The translations under genes and the position numbers were made by a program. A stretch of 64,000 bases of DNA from Paracentrotus lividus (lineage: Eukaryota > Echinodermata > Echinoidea > Camarodonta > Echinidae), in contig CALNVZ010000174.1 in assembly GCA_940671915.1 (NCBI GenBank), forward strand, positions 25,115,355 to 25,179,354. The letters run 5' to 3'. The notes under the pieces are model-generated. The model was not told the origin of the DNA. It did no database searches and saw only the letters and a program-made list of their open reading frames with translations. Below are positions 28,601-41,300 of the stretch, piece after piece. Positions within the stretch are counted from its first letter, which is position 1. Every line of letters starts with the position of its first letter.

Positions 28601-31600
28601 GTTGTTCGGATGGTAGAAGGGAGTGTATTCCAAATTTTAGATCCGGCATATGCTAAAACGCTTTTCTGCTATGGAAAGGTTTGTTCTAGGTATAACAAGT
28701 TTGGTGGTGTCATTTCATGGAACGCAGATTACGAGCAGGAGTGTAATAAGCAATTGTATTAAGAGATAAGAAAGACCAGTATTGTTAATCAATTTTGTAA
28801 ATGTAGAGACAGAGTTTGAACCTGACACGTTGAGAAAAAGGGAGGCCAATGGAGTTCCCTAATCAAAGAGATGTATGTACTCTCGGACCAACTGAAAACA
28901 CTAACGTGCGGCACGATTCTGAATACTCTGAAGCTTTTTCTGATCTTTAACACTAAGAACAGAGAGAGACTGTTACAGTAGTCGAGTCGAGAAGTATAGT
29001 GCACCTAACTGCATGATGGCAAGTTTTCATTGATGAATCTTCTGATTCGCCACAGGTTCTTGAGAGGAAATTACAAGTACGTACGGTATTACTGACATGA
29101 GATGAGAGTGTAAAGCAAGAATCAAATACATAAGCCAAGATTCTTAACTTTGGATGATAGTGCAATTTCGTTATCACGACATTGAGTTTTACATTGATAG
29201 ATTTTCATTTAATTGGTTTGTTCTACATGTACAGTGAATTCAGTTTTAGAAACGTTTAATTTGAGAAAAGTTGGAAGTCATTCACTCATTGATCTCAGCA
29301 ATACATGAAGAAATTCGTTGTAACACTCTTTGCATACTAGCTGGTGAACGAGGATCAAAACATCATATAGTTGAATATCATCAGCATATATAAGATAGAA
29401 AAGATTGTGCTTACGAATAATATTTGAGACCGGTATATATACATTGAAAAGTATCGGGCCCATAATAGACCCTTGGGACACCATATTCACAAGTCCAGGG
29501 AGCTGAAAATGCTCTGAGAATTTTAACACGGACTTCCAGCCATTGAGTTGAGTGATACCACTGTAAAGCAACATCTGACAATTTGAAATTTGATTCAAGT
29601 CTCTTATCAAGATAGTGGTCTACAGTGTCAAAGGCTGCGCTCAGGTCCAAAGCACAAGAAAAACTGCTTTCCTTTGGTCGAAATGAGCTAATGTTGTCAT
29701 TTTGGAACTTTAGAAGAGCAGTTTCGGTACTAAAATTCATTCGATAGGCTGATTGCATTGGATCATATAAATTGTTAGTGGTAAGGTATTCAACTAATTG
29801 AGACGCTGCAGCTTTCTCAATAACTTTAGCTACAAACTTAAATTACTCACAGGTCTTAATTTTTCAAATCTTGACAATCTAGCGTACTTTCTTAAGTACA
29901 GGTTATTATGCCTGGTGGCATGCTACTGGAAAACTCCTGTTGTAAAGAGGCATTGACCACTTGGTAAGATGCGAGATGTGATATGAAATATATTCTTTAA
30001 ATGCCACGTTGGTTCAACGTCCAACGAGCAGGAAGTATTAGACATTTTAGCAATGAATTCTTTAAACTTTCTTCAGAGATAACATCAAAGTAGAGAAAAG
30101 CAAGCACTGTCACTTTGAGGCACTGATCAAGTTCCGATTATTGGTATTGTCTAGGCCTCTCGAATCCTAACAATCTTCTCAACGAAGAGATCTTTGAATC
30201 TTGTACCAAGGAAAGGCAGAACAATTCTCACTCGTAAGTGATTCTTGTCCCTGTTAGAAGACTGTTAAGAGTGGAAAACACTTTTAGCATCAGCATCAGT
30301 GAGTCTATCATCCAAAATGACTTTTTAGCATGTACTATTGCATCATTGACAAGTTTATTGTATGGCAACATATAGTGCACGGTTTTCATCTGTCCGATGT
30401 TTCTTCCACTTTCTTTCGCTTTGGCTCTACAAAGTGATTTGGAAAGGTTGATAACAGTTCACCCAAGCATTATTTTGTGCTGTGAGGTTTTGGAATCGCA
30501 AAATGATAAGAAATGACCCAATTCAGCTTTGAGTCACATACACTTACACAGAAATGCATGTATGGGGCAACACAAAGTGTTAGGGACCCAAACATATCAG
30601 CTGTTCTGGTATATTTTGGGTCATATTATGCCTATAAGGGCAATTGAAGAGCAATTTTTTATTGTGGAGCTTTTTATTATGATACTCTTCCCAAATAGCA
30701 TAAAAATAACAGGAAAGCTCACAATAATTTTCTTAATCTTTCCCACACCTCCCCTCTACACTAGATTCCCTTTAAAAACATGGAGAAGCCAGCAGTAAAA
30801 AGATGAATATATACTCAGAGAAATTTTTATAGATCTGGTAGAAAACAGTAAAACATTGAGCAATATTCACTTAGCTAAACAAAATTAAATAGAAGCAAGA
30901 AAGAAAATATTTGGTATACTGACAGACACCCATTCTATTTATCTTTACTTTTTTTCAAATGAAAACCAGAGACACATATAAACCCCTCAAAAAATGTCTT
31001 GCAATTCAACTTTGAGCCCTCATATCTTTTTATTTGATTGTTTATGATGGTTAAATTTGTATCAATTGGAAAGTTGATTTATTCCTTGTCACATTGATAC
31101 CCATTTGTGATGGTTATGTTATGCTTGAATGCACAGTACTCGCAAACTTGAATGAAAGTCAGAAAAGGAAAGTTGCCAAATGAATGGCTATTGCTTAAAT
31201 CGAGTTCTTAACTTATAAAAAGGTTTTTGTGTGTTTCTTTGTGTTTGTTTTGGTTGTGCGTTAGGCGCTCAATACAATGTTGGATTACTCTGGTTGAATG
31301 TCAAATAATGTTTCAGGTAATTTAAGGTAGTATTGTTGTTAATTTGTTTGTAAAAAGAACTGTTTTAATAACCAGTTATTGGTTTGAGCATTACTTGTGT
31401 ATTGGTTACATACAGGTTATTGCAAGTTCCAGCATAAACAAATTCGCTACTCATCTCTTTTTCATCCATCTCCAACAAACAGCAAGCAGTATCAAAACAA
31501 ACTTTTTTTTTGTCCATTTCAGCACACAATCGTTCTCTGTTCTTGACCGTATGTCAACATTTGATAAGCGCGCCATCCTAGCTTTATCAAACGATTACTC

Positions 31601-34600
31601 ATGAAAATAAGCACTGCCAAGCAAAAAGCTTGGCAAGGCACATTTCTTCTTCAAACAATAAGTGAAAACATTGAGGAATAATGCATGACCCATTTAATGA
31701 TACTCAATAAGAAACTCTGCCTTTCAAACAATAGCCATTCATTTGCAACTTTCCACTTCTGACTTTGATTGTATTCGGGAATACTGTGCATTCAAGCATT
31801 GCACAACCTTTACAAATGGGGTATCAGTGTAAAGAGGAATAAATGACTTTCCAATGGTATATAAAATTAATGAATTATAGACAATTAACAAAAAGATACG
31901 AGGACTCAAAGTTGAATTGCAAGACATTTTTTGAGGGGTTTATATTTTTTTTCTTAATTAATTATTCTTATCAATTATATTTTGTTTTTTCTTTACTTTT
32001 ACCCCACATAGTTTTGCAGCTCCAGGAGAAGCAGGAGTAAGTGCTTATTCTGATTTTTTGTTTAAACCCACTACTGATTTTTAACATAAAAAGATATCAT
32101 TCTTTCGAGATTTAAAAAAAAGTGTTACTTCTTATCATATTTAGCAAATTCTCTCTGAGCTATGACTGTATAGGTATCAGACATACAAAACACTAAGAGT
32201 CATTGCATCACTAGTATACGTTACTATTTGCTATGATATCTACAAAGAGGTTTCTTTCTAATGCGTGTATTTACAAGCCTTTCTATTTCTATATCCTCAG
32301 GCTGTATAATATTTCTGTGTAGGAAACAAGTAAAGACCAATTCGGTTTAGATGCTGTTTTTAATGCAAATTAGCTAATTTGGGGGGCTTTCAGTATGCGT
32401 AACAAAGAAAAAATGTATATACGTGCAGACATACAACTGTATGCGCACATGGCTCAATGCATTGCCCATCGGAAGCCCCCCGGCTTTGGCCTCCAAAATT
32501 TACATTGTTCCGAAGTTGGGTTTATGTATACTATATGTAGCATATCCTTTTTTGAGCAATGACCCTTGACCCCTTTGTGTAATACAGGCATGCAGGAGAG
32601 TCTAAGTCGTGAAGTCGAACTCTTGACCGCTCAGAAGGCTGAAGTTATGGATGCCCTTGAGATGACCAATACTCAGTTTCAGAAGCAGAACTTGGAATAC
32701 TTTGAGCTCAAGACCTCCACTGAACGTACAGGCAATGACAAGTCCAAGATAGAGGTATGTATGACTGTAGTGTCACCAGATAGACTCTAGAGCTAACAAA
32801 TACTGGCCGTTGTTATATTTGTTTTGGTCCAGAGTCTGTCTTGACTGGGGTAGAAAAGATTTATTATTATCTATATAGGGCATTTTAGCTGTGCAATATT
32901 ATGCCATATTGCATGGTCGAATGTAAGTACTGCTTTTCACAGTTTATGCCTTCTGAATAATGGTCATAGATAATAATTATATTTGATGGCTGTACTTCAT
33001 GGGATACCAGAAAATTCAACTCGGTAGAGCCAATATTTCTGGTATCCCATTCTGATCCATCCACTATAATATAATTATTTATTATTGGCTCTTTGTTGTT
33101 CAAAAGGGATATTACATTGAATACGCCACCTTGAAATATTCTGTGGGATGTGAATTAAAAAAGTCCAGGGATTTATCCTTGATGGCACTGTTATGTAATA
33201 TGTAATTCCGTAAGATAAAGAGATTATGTTTTTATTTGTGTCATGTTTTACTTTGATTTCTTTTGGCTCAGTTGAACTACATGTAGTTGCTAACAAACCC
33301 CTCAGTGTCTGTAAAAGGGAAGGTTTACTCAATACATGAAAATTTATGATGGTTGCACATGAACACATTATATCAGGATAATGAATTAACAAGGCATACA
33401 TCAGTTGCATATAATTTAAATGTTTATTTGCAATGAGGGCATTATAATAACATAAGTGAATGAAGAATTAACCTTTATTCCCTCTTCAGAACAAATACAA
33501 GGAGCTCAAACATACCTGGAAAGATCAACAGCAAGAGATTGAAAAGGTTAAATCAGACCTCAAGAAGAAAACAACTGAACATGAATCCAGCCAACAGAAG
33601 GTAAAGAAATGTTTTGAATTTTTTCAATGAAATTAATTGGATGTCATTTAATACAATCTGAAGTGATGCACATTCATATAATTCTGCAGTAATTTGTAGA
33701 AATGTACAGTTTAATTCATGTTTAATTAAATTTTTCCCAAATCTTCCTGCAGCCAAGCAAAGTTGTCTCCAAGTAATATCTTGAGAAGGGAGAAATTTGA
33801 ATTACGACTGTGTCTAATCATTTGCCCCCCCCCCCCCTGGTTCCTCCAATGAAAAAGATCATATAGCCTGTGGGGGAAATCTCTTGGTATTTCACATTTA
33901 ATATATTAGTTGATCAAATATGAATAGTTTTCACAGGAATAATATTTGCCATAAGCTTTTAATTTATGTCACTGTGTTTACAATAAGATGATGGCTTGTA
34001 TGTTTCCTTGATAATAATTGTTATCGCCTAATGTTTACAATGTCAGTGTGGATTTAAGAATATATTTGAATTGTATGGATTATGAAGGTTTCTTTTGCTT
34101 TTATTGCAGATCAAATCGCTTGAGCAACAAGTGAAGAAGTCACAGAAATCACTTTCAGATTTGAATATTCAAGTCAAAGATGTAAGTTACACAAAGTGGA
34201 TTGGTAACACAATAGTTAAAGCTGAATATCATTTTTCATTCGTTACCCATATACCTTGACAAGATGTCTATAGCATACTTCGAAAGCAAATTATGACATA
34301 CATGTATTATAAACGCAATAAAACAGCGAGACGATTATTAGTTATTTTCTGATAGGTTTCCACTGAGGTTTACAGTACAAAATGAAATACAGACCATGAA
34401 AATAAAATTTAGTTAGAAGTGTGTAGATGCATCATGTACTTGATGGTTTCATATTTTTGGTGCCATTTCACAGCTACAAGGAAGAGTATATGCTGGTGAA
34501 GAAGAATGTTCTCATCTCAAACACAGTGTCACCTCCCTAGAAGAACAGAAACAACAACTTGCCAACAGCAAAGAAATGGTAAGATACCAGTCTTTGTGAT

Positions 34601-35319
34601 GTCAGTAGGTCTTGCAACTATATATGCAGCCAACAAAAAACATTCCAATTTGATACAGTTTTATATACAATTCCTAACCAGGTTTTTGGTTTTTCGAGAT
34701 CATGAAGTCCTTACAAGTTGAATCTTAATTTTACTTATTTAATACAGTGCATGCGATGTATAAACAGGTCCCTTAGGTGTTATCTTGGGTATCTTCTTGT
34801 ATCAATAGTCAATAATTGTTAATATAAAAATGAGTTTCCATTGTATTTCAATTGAAATGTAATGAACAGTTTCTGTAATGTGCTTGTATTTGGCTATGTG
34901 ATTTCTTCTTTCTATAGCGTGTTATTGGTACAGAAAAGGATAAAAAATGAAATCTTTTTTTGCCATTATTGCTTAAAATGAAGAATAGCTTGATAAAAAT
35001 ATGTTTTTTCAATATGTGTGTGTTTCTATCTGTTCTACATTTACTGATGTCTTTATCTTTATTTTGTTTGTTTTTTTCCTCTAAAGCTGGAAGATGAAAT
35101 TAAAGGATGGAATGAAAGGTGAGTGCCATGGTTATTTTATACTTTATCAAAGCATGAATTAAAAAATATATATATACATGTGCTGTTTTATCAGGATGAA
35201 CCGTGAATCCATAATCATAAGATACTTAAATTTTTATATTTTAATTTTGAATTAGATTTTTTTTTTTTATTTATTTATTTATATTTTATTTATTTATTTA
35301 TTTTTATTTTTATTTATTT

Positions 35320-35350
<31 letters not shown>

Positions 35351-38300
35351 TTTTTTTTTTTTTGGGGGGGGTATAAATCTGAATATTTTCACATTTTTCT
35401 ATACCTGCAGAGTTTTAGGACTATCACAACATTATACATCTGATTCATTAGAGTTATTGTTATAAACAAAATCTGAAATATACTCTTAACACATTGTACC
35501 TTCAAAATTTCAGGACTACTGTATAACTATAAGTGGTTATTTTCTCGAATTTCAAGAGTCCATCTTCACGAAAATTTCCTCTTCGACATAGGCTGTTTAT
35601 AGTTATGAAAACATCACAAAATACGTGATTTCCCAAATTAGTGCAAAATCACGAAAATATCTGGATGCAAAAATATTTGCTTATACAGTATCAGAACATA
35701 TTCATCTGTTTCATTAGAGTGTGTCATTACAAAAAAATAATAAGTAAGTGACGAAGGCAAAATCTTAATTTTACACATTTTACCTTCAGAGTTTCGGAAC
35801 TGACAGAACAGGTTAAACTGAAAACCTCTGAGAAGAAAGACATGGAGGATTCTTTGACATATAAAGAGAATGAAATCGAGGTAAGTATCAGAACTAAAGC
35901 AAGAATAGGATATGTTTCTTGCATATCATTGCAATAATTTTCTTATAAAATCTGTACCTCATCCATGCATTTGATCAAAGTTGAGGTATGAACCGTGTAA
36001 TTGTTTATCATTTAATATTTGATCAAATATTTTACATATAATTGTAGATTTTTAGTGATGAATACTGAATGATTAAATGAATAAATAAATAAATAAATAA
36101 GGAATATTGTTTAGAATTTAATTGATTTTATTCATTAATAATATAATGTTTATTAATGTTGCAAAGATGACAAGTTTCTTATAATAACTTTTTAACAAAT
36201 GACAATGTTCAGGACAATTGTAATATTGCAGAAGACTATTCTTCTTATATGATGTATTATTAAAGTATTTCCTGATACAATAATATACCATTTGTATTCA
36301 ATATCAGGTACTGAAAGACTGCCTTCTACAACTAAAAGGACTTCAGAACGAAGGAACCGGTAATAATAATAATAATAATAATTATTAACATTTATATAGT
36401 GCTTTATACATATTGTTTCAAACGCTTTACAAAGTAAACATAAGAAATAATACATAATGAACATTAGGAATATGATATGAACAAGAAACATCAATTATAT
36501 AACAGAATAAATGTTATAAATAGATGTTATTCTTTCTCTATCCAATTAACCCTAATCAGGCCGGGGGGGGGGGGGGGGGTAATCAACCCCCTCGACATTT
36601 TCCGCAACCATACCGCCGCGCAAATTTTTTGGCCGCTTTGCTAAATTACTTTTTACTTTCAAGTCGTGCACATCTTTTTAAACAATTTTCGCGGAAAATC
36701 GGGTTGATTCAACCCCCCCCCCCCCCCCGGGCATAGGAGAGCCAAAAAGCCAGGTATATGATTAAGGGTTACATGTTCAAAGGAATCTTGCGTTTTATAC
36801 CACTGAGTATATTTCATGTGAAAATAAAGTATGGCAGACAAGGGGTTGTTTCACCAAGTCATTTTTAATGTTAACGCCAAGCTAGAGTTCTTACAGCCAA
36901 AATAATTTGAGACAAATCTCTAAGATATGTCCTCACATTGTTCCATTAACATATACATATGCCTACACAAGATTATATTCACGTTTCGATAATTATTTCA
37001 GAAGAAATGTTGAAAAAATATCGAAATAGTCCGTCAAATTGAGACTTGGAGTAGACCGCTATATCGCCACAAGTCACGGCACAACATACACACACAGATC
37101 CGATGCGAATCACGTGCACATGATATACCCGTAGACTTTCCACGTGGCCGTGTTAATCACGCATGTGCTTGGACGGGCCGTCCAGATACAGAAATTATGC
37201 TTATTTTGCTCTTTTCTCAGCAAATACGCAATTTTCTGTAAATTCCTTTGGTGTGTAGTATTTATTTCCTATGCTTGAGATTCTGGTATGGACAAGAATG
37301 TTTTGATTTATTTCATCATGACTACTACTCTAGATTATCTTTAACGCATGACTTTACGAATGAATGGTGATCAATTCTTGTGCTGAGTTATTGAAGATGT
37401 GATTAGTATAGCACCTATAAACATGTTCCACTCGTTTGTAAAGTCACTTGTATTGTGCTGAGTTATTAAAGATGTGATTAATATAGCACCTATAAACATG
37501 TTCCACTCGTTTGTAAAGTCACTTGTAATTTTACAAACGACTAGCTAAAATACCCTCCAGGAACTCAAGCAATTGATATACTGAAATACCCTGAGGTACA
37601 TTTTTCCTGATTTTATTTTTGATAAATGTAAATATTGTTTTTGTTCGCTATGAGACATGAAAACCTCTTTTTTTTTTTTTTTTTATTGTAAGTTTTTTAA
37701 TCTTTCTAGATTTCATTGATTGTTACACATAGTTTGATGAGTGTGTGCATGAAATTGTAAAATTCATACAATATTGTTGTAACTATATAATCTCTATATT
37801 TCATCCTTTTCTTTTACTCACAGAGGTTGACGCAGAAGCTAGAATACAACAGCTGATGGATATCACAAGAGTAAGTACATTGATATCCTTTTAGATGTTG
37901 AAAAAAAATTAGGTATTAGATAATGGAGTCAATGTAGGCCGTATTAGATTATGTTGCCTTCGTTTATTTATTGTTAACTGTTTGAGAGTTTATTTAAATG
38001 CAATACAAATGACTGTACTTGACATTATAGTTAAGAAAGCCTATTATATTTGAACTATTCAATTTTTACTGCAAAGTTGAAAACTGAAATGATTGTCAAA
38101 TTCTTCCAAGACCATGTTGTGAAACAGTTTAGGATATATATAGTAAAGTCTATGTACAGGTTTCTGTAATAATGTTTCATTTAGAATCAACTTGCAAGGG
38201 AAAACAAACCCTGTATGGACAGGTGGTTGGCAAAAAAAAAAAAGATTATGGTAAACCGTAAACAGGTACCCAATCCTGTTGTAACAAGTACTGATACAAG

Positions 38301-41300
38301 ATTTTGTTACAGACAAAGCAATTTCAAACATGCGCAAATGATGAACAATATTTCATTATAAAACAAGGTAATATACAAGAGGAAAATATTTTTTGATTAA
38401 ATATTTCACACTGGGTGTTGTTAAATGAATTTTGTGTGTGTTTTTTTTTCACACATAATCGGAAGAGAGATAGTGTATTGACGCCATGTGAGCCACCATA
38501 TTGTCAAAAATAGAAAATCAATAACATTTGCATGTTTTTATTTTTGCGCTCGTGTCGCGTCACACAAAATTTACGAAAAATTCCTGTTTTTGCAGTAATC
38601 AGTTTGGTCCTGAGCACCTCATAATAACAGGAGTAGACTGTATTAACTTATCACTTGTCACTGCTTCCATCCATCAGGAGAAACTAGAACAATATTTAAT
38701 TATAGTGACAAGGTAACTGGTTTGGTCCTGAGCACCTCATAATATAACAAGGACTATATTAACTTCTCACTTGTCCCTGCTTCCATCAGGTGAACGCCAA
38801 GCTCTCCCTGATCCAGAAGGAGCGGGATGAGCTCCAGCAGAAACTAGAACAATATTTAATTATAATAACAAGGTAATTAGTTTAGTCCTGAACACCTCAT
38901 AATAACAGATGTAGATTGTATTAACTTGTCACTTGTCCTTGCTTCCATCCATCAGGTGAACGCCAAGCTCTCCCTGATCCAGAAGGAACGTGATGAGCTC
39001 CAGGAGAAACTGGACCAGGAGGTCAAGTGTGTCAGGGAACTGGAATCCAAGGTGGGCTCACTCAACCATGAGCTGGATGCAGTCCGAATGGAGCATTCTC
39101 AAGCTCGGAGCAACCTCGGAGAAACCAAGACTAAGATGGAGGTTCTTCAAGAGTACTTCAAGGGCAAGGAAGTTGAACTACAAAGGTATGATAACCAGTT
39201 TATATCCAAATGGTTTACCAGCAGTTGGTTCAATTCTCTGAATGTCTAATACCACACAATTTGGTCTAATTTCCCCTTCGTCTATTACGTACTTGGTCTA
39301 ATTCTCACTTGGAAAAATTGGCAATTCGTCGTATTACTTTTTGGTCTAATTGCTTTTTCGTCTAATTCTGGAACAAATTTATGGTATATTACCAGCTTGT
39401 TACGGGAATTGACCAAGTGGTGTTAGACCAAATGGAAATTAGACAAAATGGTAAATAGGCAAAGTGGCCATAAGACCAAATGGCAATTAGACAAACTGAT
39501 TGTAGAAAAAATAAAATTAGACCATGTGGAATGAGACCAAACGGGTATGGTCAAAGAAGATTTAGACCAGTAGGCAATTTACATGATAACCTTGCCCTTC
39601 CCCCCCCCCCTTTGTTATGGTCCTTAAGCACATTATATATGTGGAGTGATGCCGTGGTCACAACTTCCGTGCCTGTTCTTTGTCTGCAAAAGTATGTGAG
39701 ACGTAGCATTTTCTACAAAATTTGCCGTAGAGGGGTGCAATACATGTACGACAACTTGTGACCACTGCATTTGGTGCATTATAAGTGCTTGGTGTTATTA
39801 CGATTATCATTTATTTCCTTTTAAGAATCGTTATTATAATCAAAAGGCTGTGGAAATGTTTTCAATTAACACATTCATAGTCTAGTGATAAATGGGATAA
39901 TTAAAAGTTGAAAGCTGATATGTCATTGTATGCATTGAACACTGTATGGAAGTTTGAAAACTTGAGTAGAAGCAAAGCATCTAATTTGCAAATTGAATTT
40001 TCAATTTTGTTTGTTTGTTAGTGTTTTTTTTAACAATTAGCATTTTTCTGTCCTCTGGCTGATTCAGTCTGTTGGAGAGTATCCAGCAATTATGATGTGT
40101 GTGCTTTTAGATGGAGTATATTCTAGTTTAATATTAAAGGTTGATTGAAAATGTACTGATAATTAAGAGCAAATAAGATTCAGTTGAACTATTCTGATAG
40201 TGCTTTTACCAGCTGTCAAAAGTTATTGCTAAAAGACATGAACATAACTCATAGTTTCTTTTTTAAATATAAAGTTAGTGTCCATTCTTCTTTCTTTATA
40301 TATCATTTTTTTTTTCCAGGAAACTTGGCCGAGAGGAAGCATTGAAACTTCACAGCGAGGAGCAGCTGACATCACTGAGTGAGAAGGCAATCAATGCAGA
40401 GGTTGACTTGAATAACTACAGGTAACTAAAGTAACCCATAGATGCCCAAGATTTCCCTTTGGTCAAAATTAATCACTCTTTGATCCTCAAATAGGCAAAA
40501 TTTATATCTTTATTTCACTCCTGCAACCTTTTAGAAAAATTAAATTTATACTTAATGGCACTTTACGAATGTAAATTAAAAATGCATCTAAAAAATTGCC
40601 AATATGCACATGAAAATTGTGATTATATATTTTTCCTCATGTTTAGTTTAGAGATTTCAATGATTTTTTTCATTTAAAGTGTTCTAATTCAACAAATGTT
40701 TGATGTACAGTGGCAGAAATAAATCCATCTATGTAAGTGATTTTTGCTCTTTCTGTTTATCATAATTCATGGCATTCTAGTTTGAAAGATTATGCGTAAG
40801 CGTGACTAAAAGGAGATGTTGTCATGTATTGGAGAGATATATCAAGTACTAAACCATTAAATCCACAGGTTGTTTGTACTTAAGGTATTTACTTTAACTA
40901 ATATGAAAATGAGCAAAGAAAATGGGATTCCAGCGGGATTTGATCCCGAGATCTCCTGATTGCTTGGAAGGCACTCTTACTGACTGAGGTATGGAAAACC
41001 CTAGTATGGCGTCTGTCCCTGAAATCCCATTCGCTGAAATAACTGAAGCATTTGAAAGTGTGATGGTGGTCAATGTTAAAGACATAGGGGCTTCAGCTTT
41101 CATGGGGAGTGGATCATAATTTGCTGACCCCAGACTTTGTAAAAAGCACTTGAAATACCCGTCTTGAAGCTAAATTTCTTGACCACAGCAAAAAAATCTG
41201 TCCCACCCTGGACAGCTTCGGGCATCATCGGGCCAGGGAAAGGGAGATTTAACGACGTTACCAGATGAAGCGATGGGTGGAATAAACAAGGCATTACATA

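Noticed and set aside
29278-29758. Host gene with reverse-transcriptase similarity
   Set aside because: Motifs are split between frames and followed by an L2-like tail; it is a decayed LINE.
35400-35430. Acceptor-like CTGCAG before AGTTTTAGGACTATC
   Set aside because: Resembles the exon 15 start but leads to no open frame with a donor; treated as a decoy or old copy.
38790-38872. 83-nt exon-like copy as a constitutive MIA3 exon
   Set aside because: Its length would break the frame into exon 18; kept only as a duplication.
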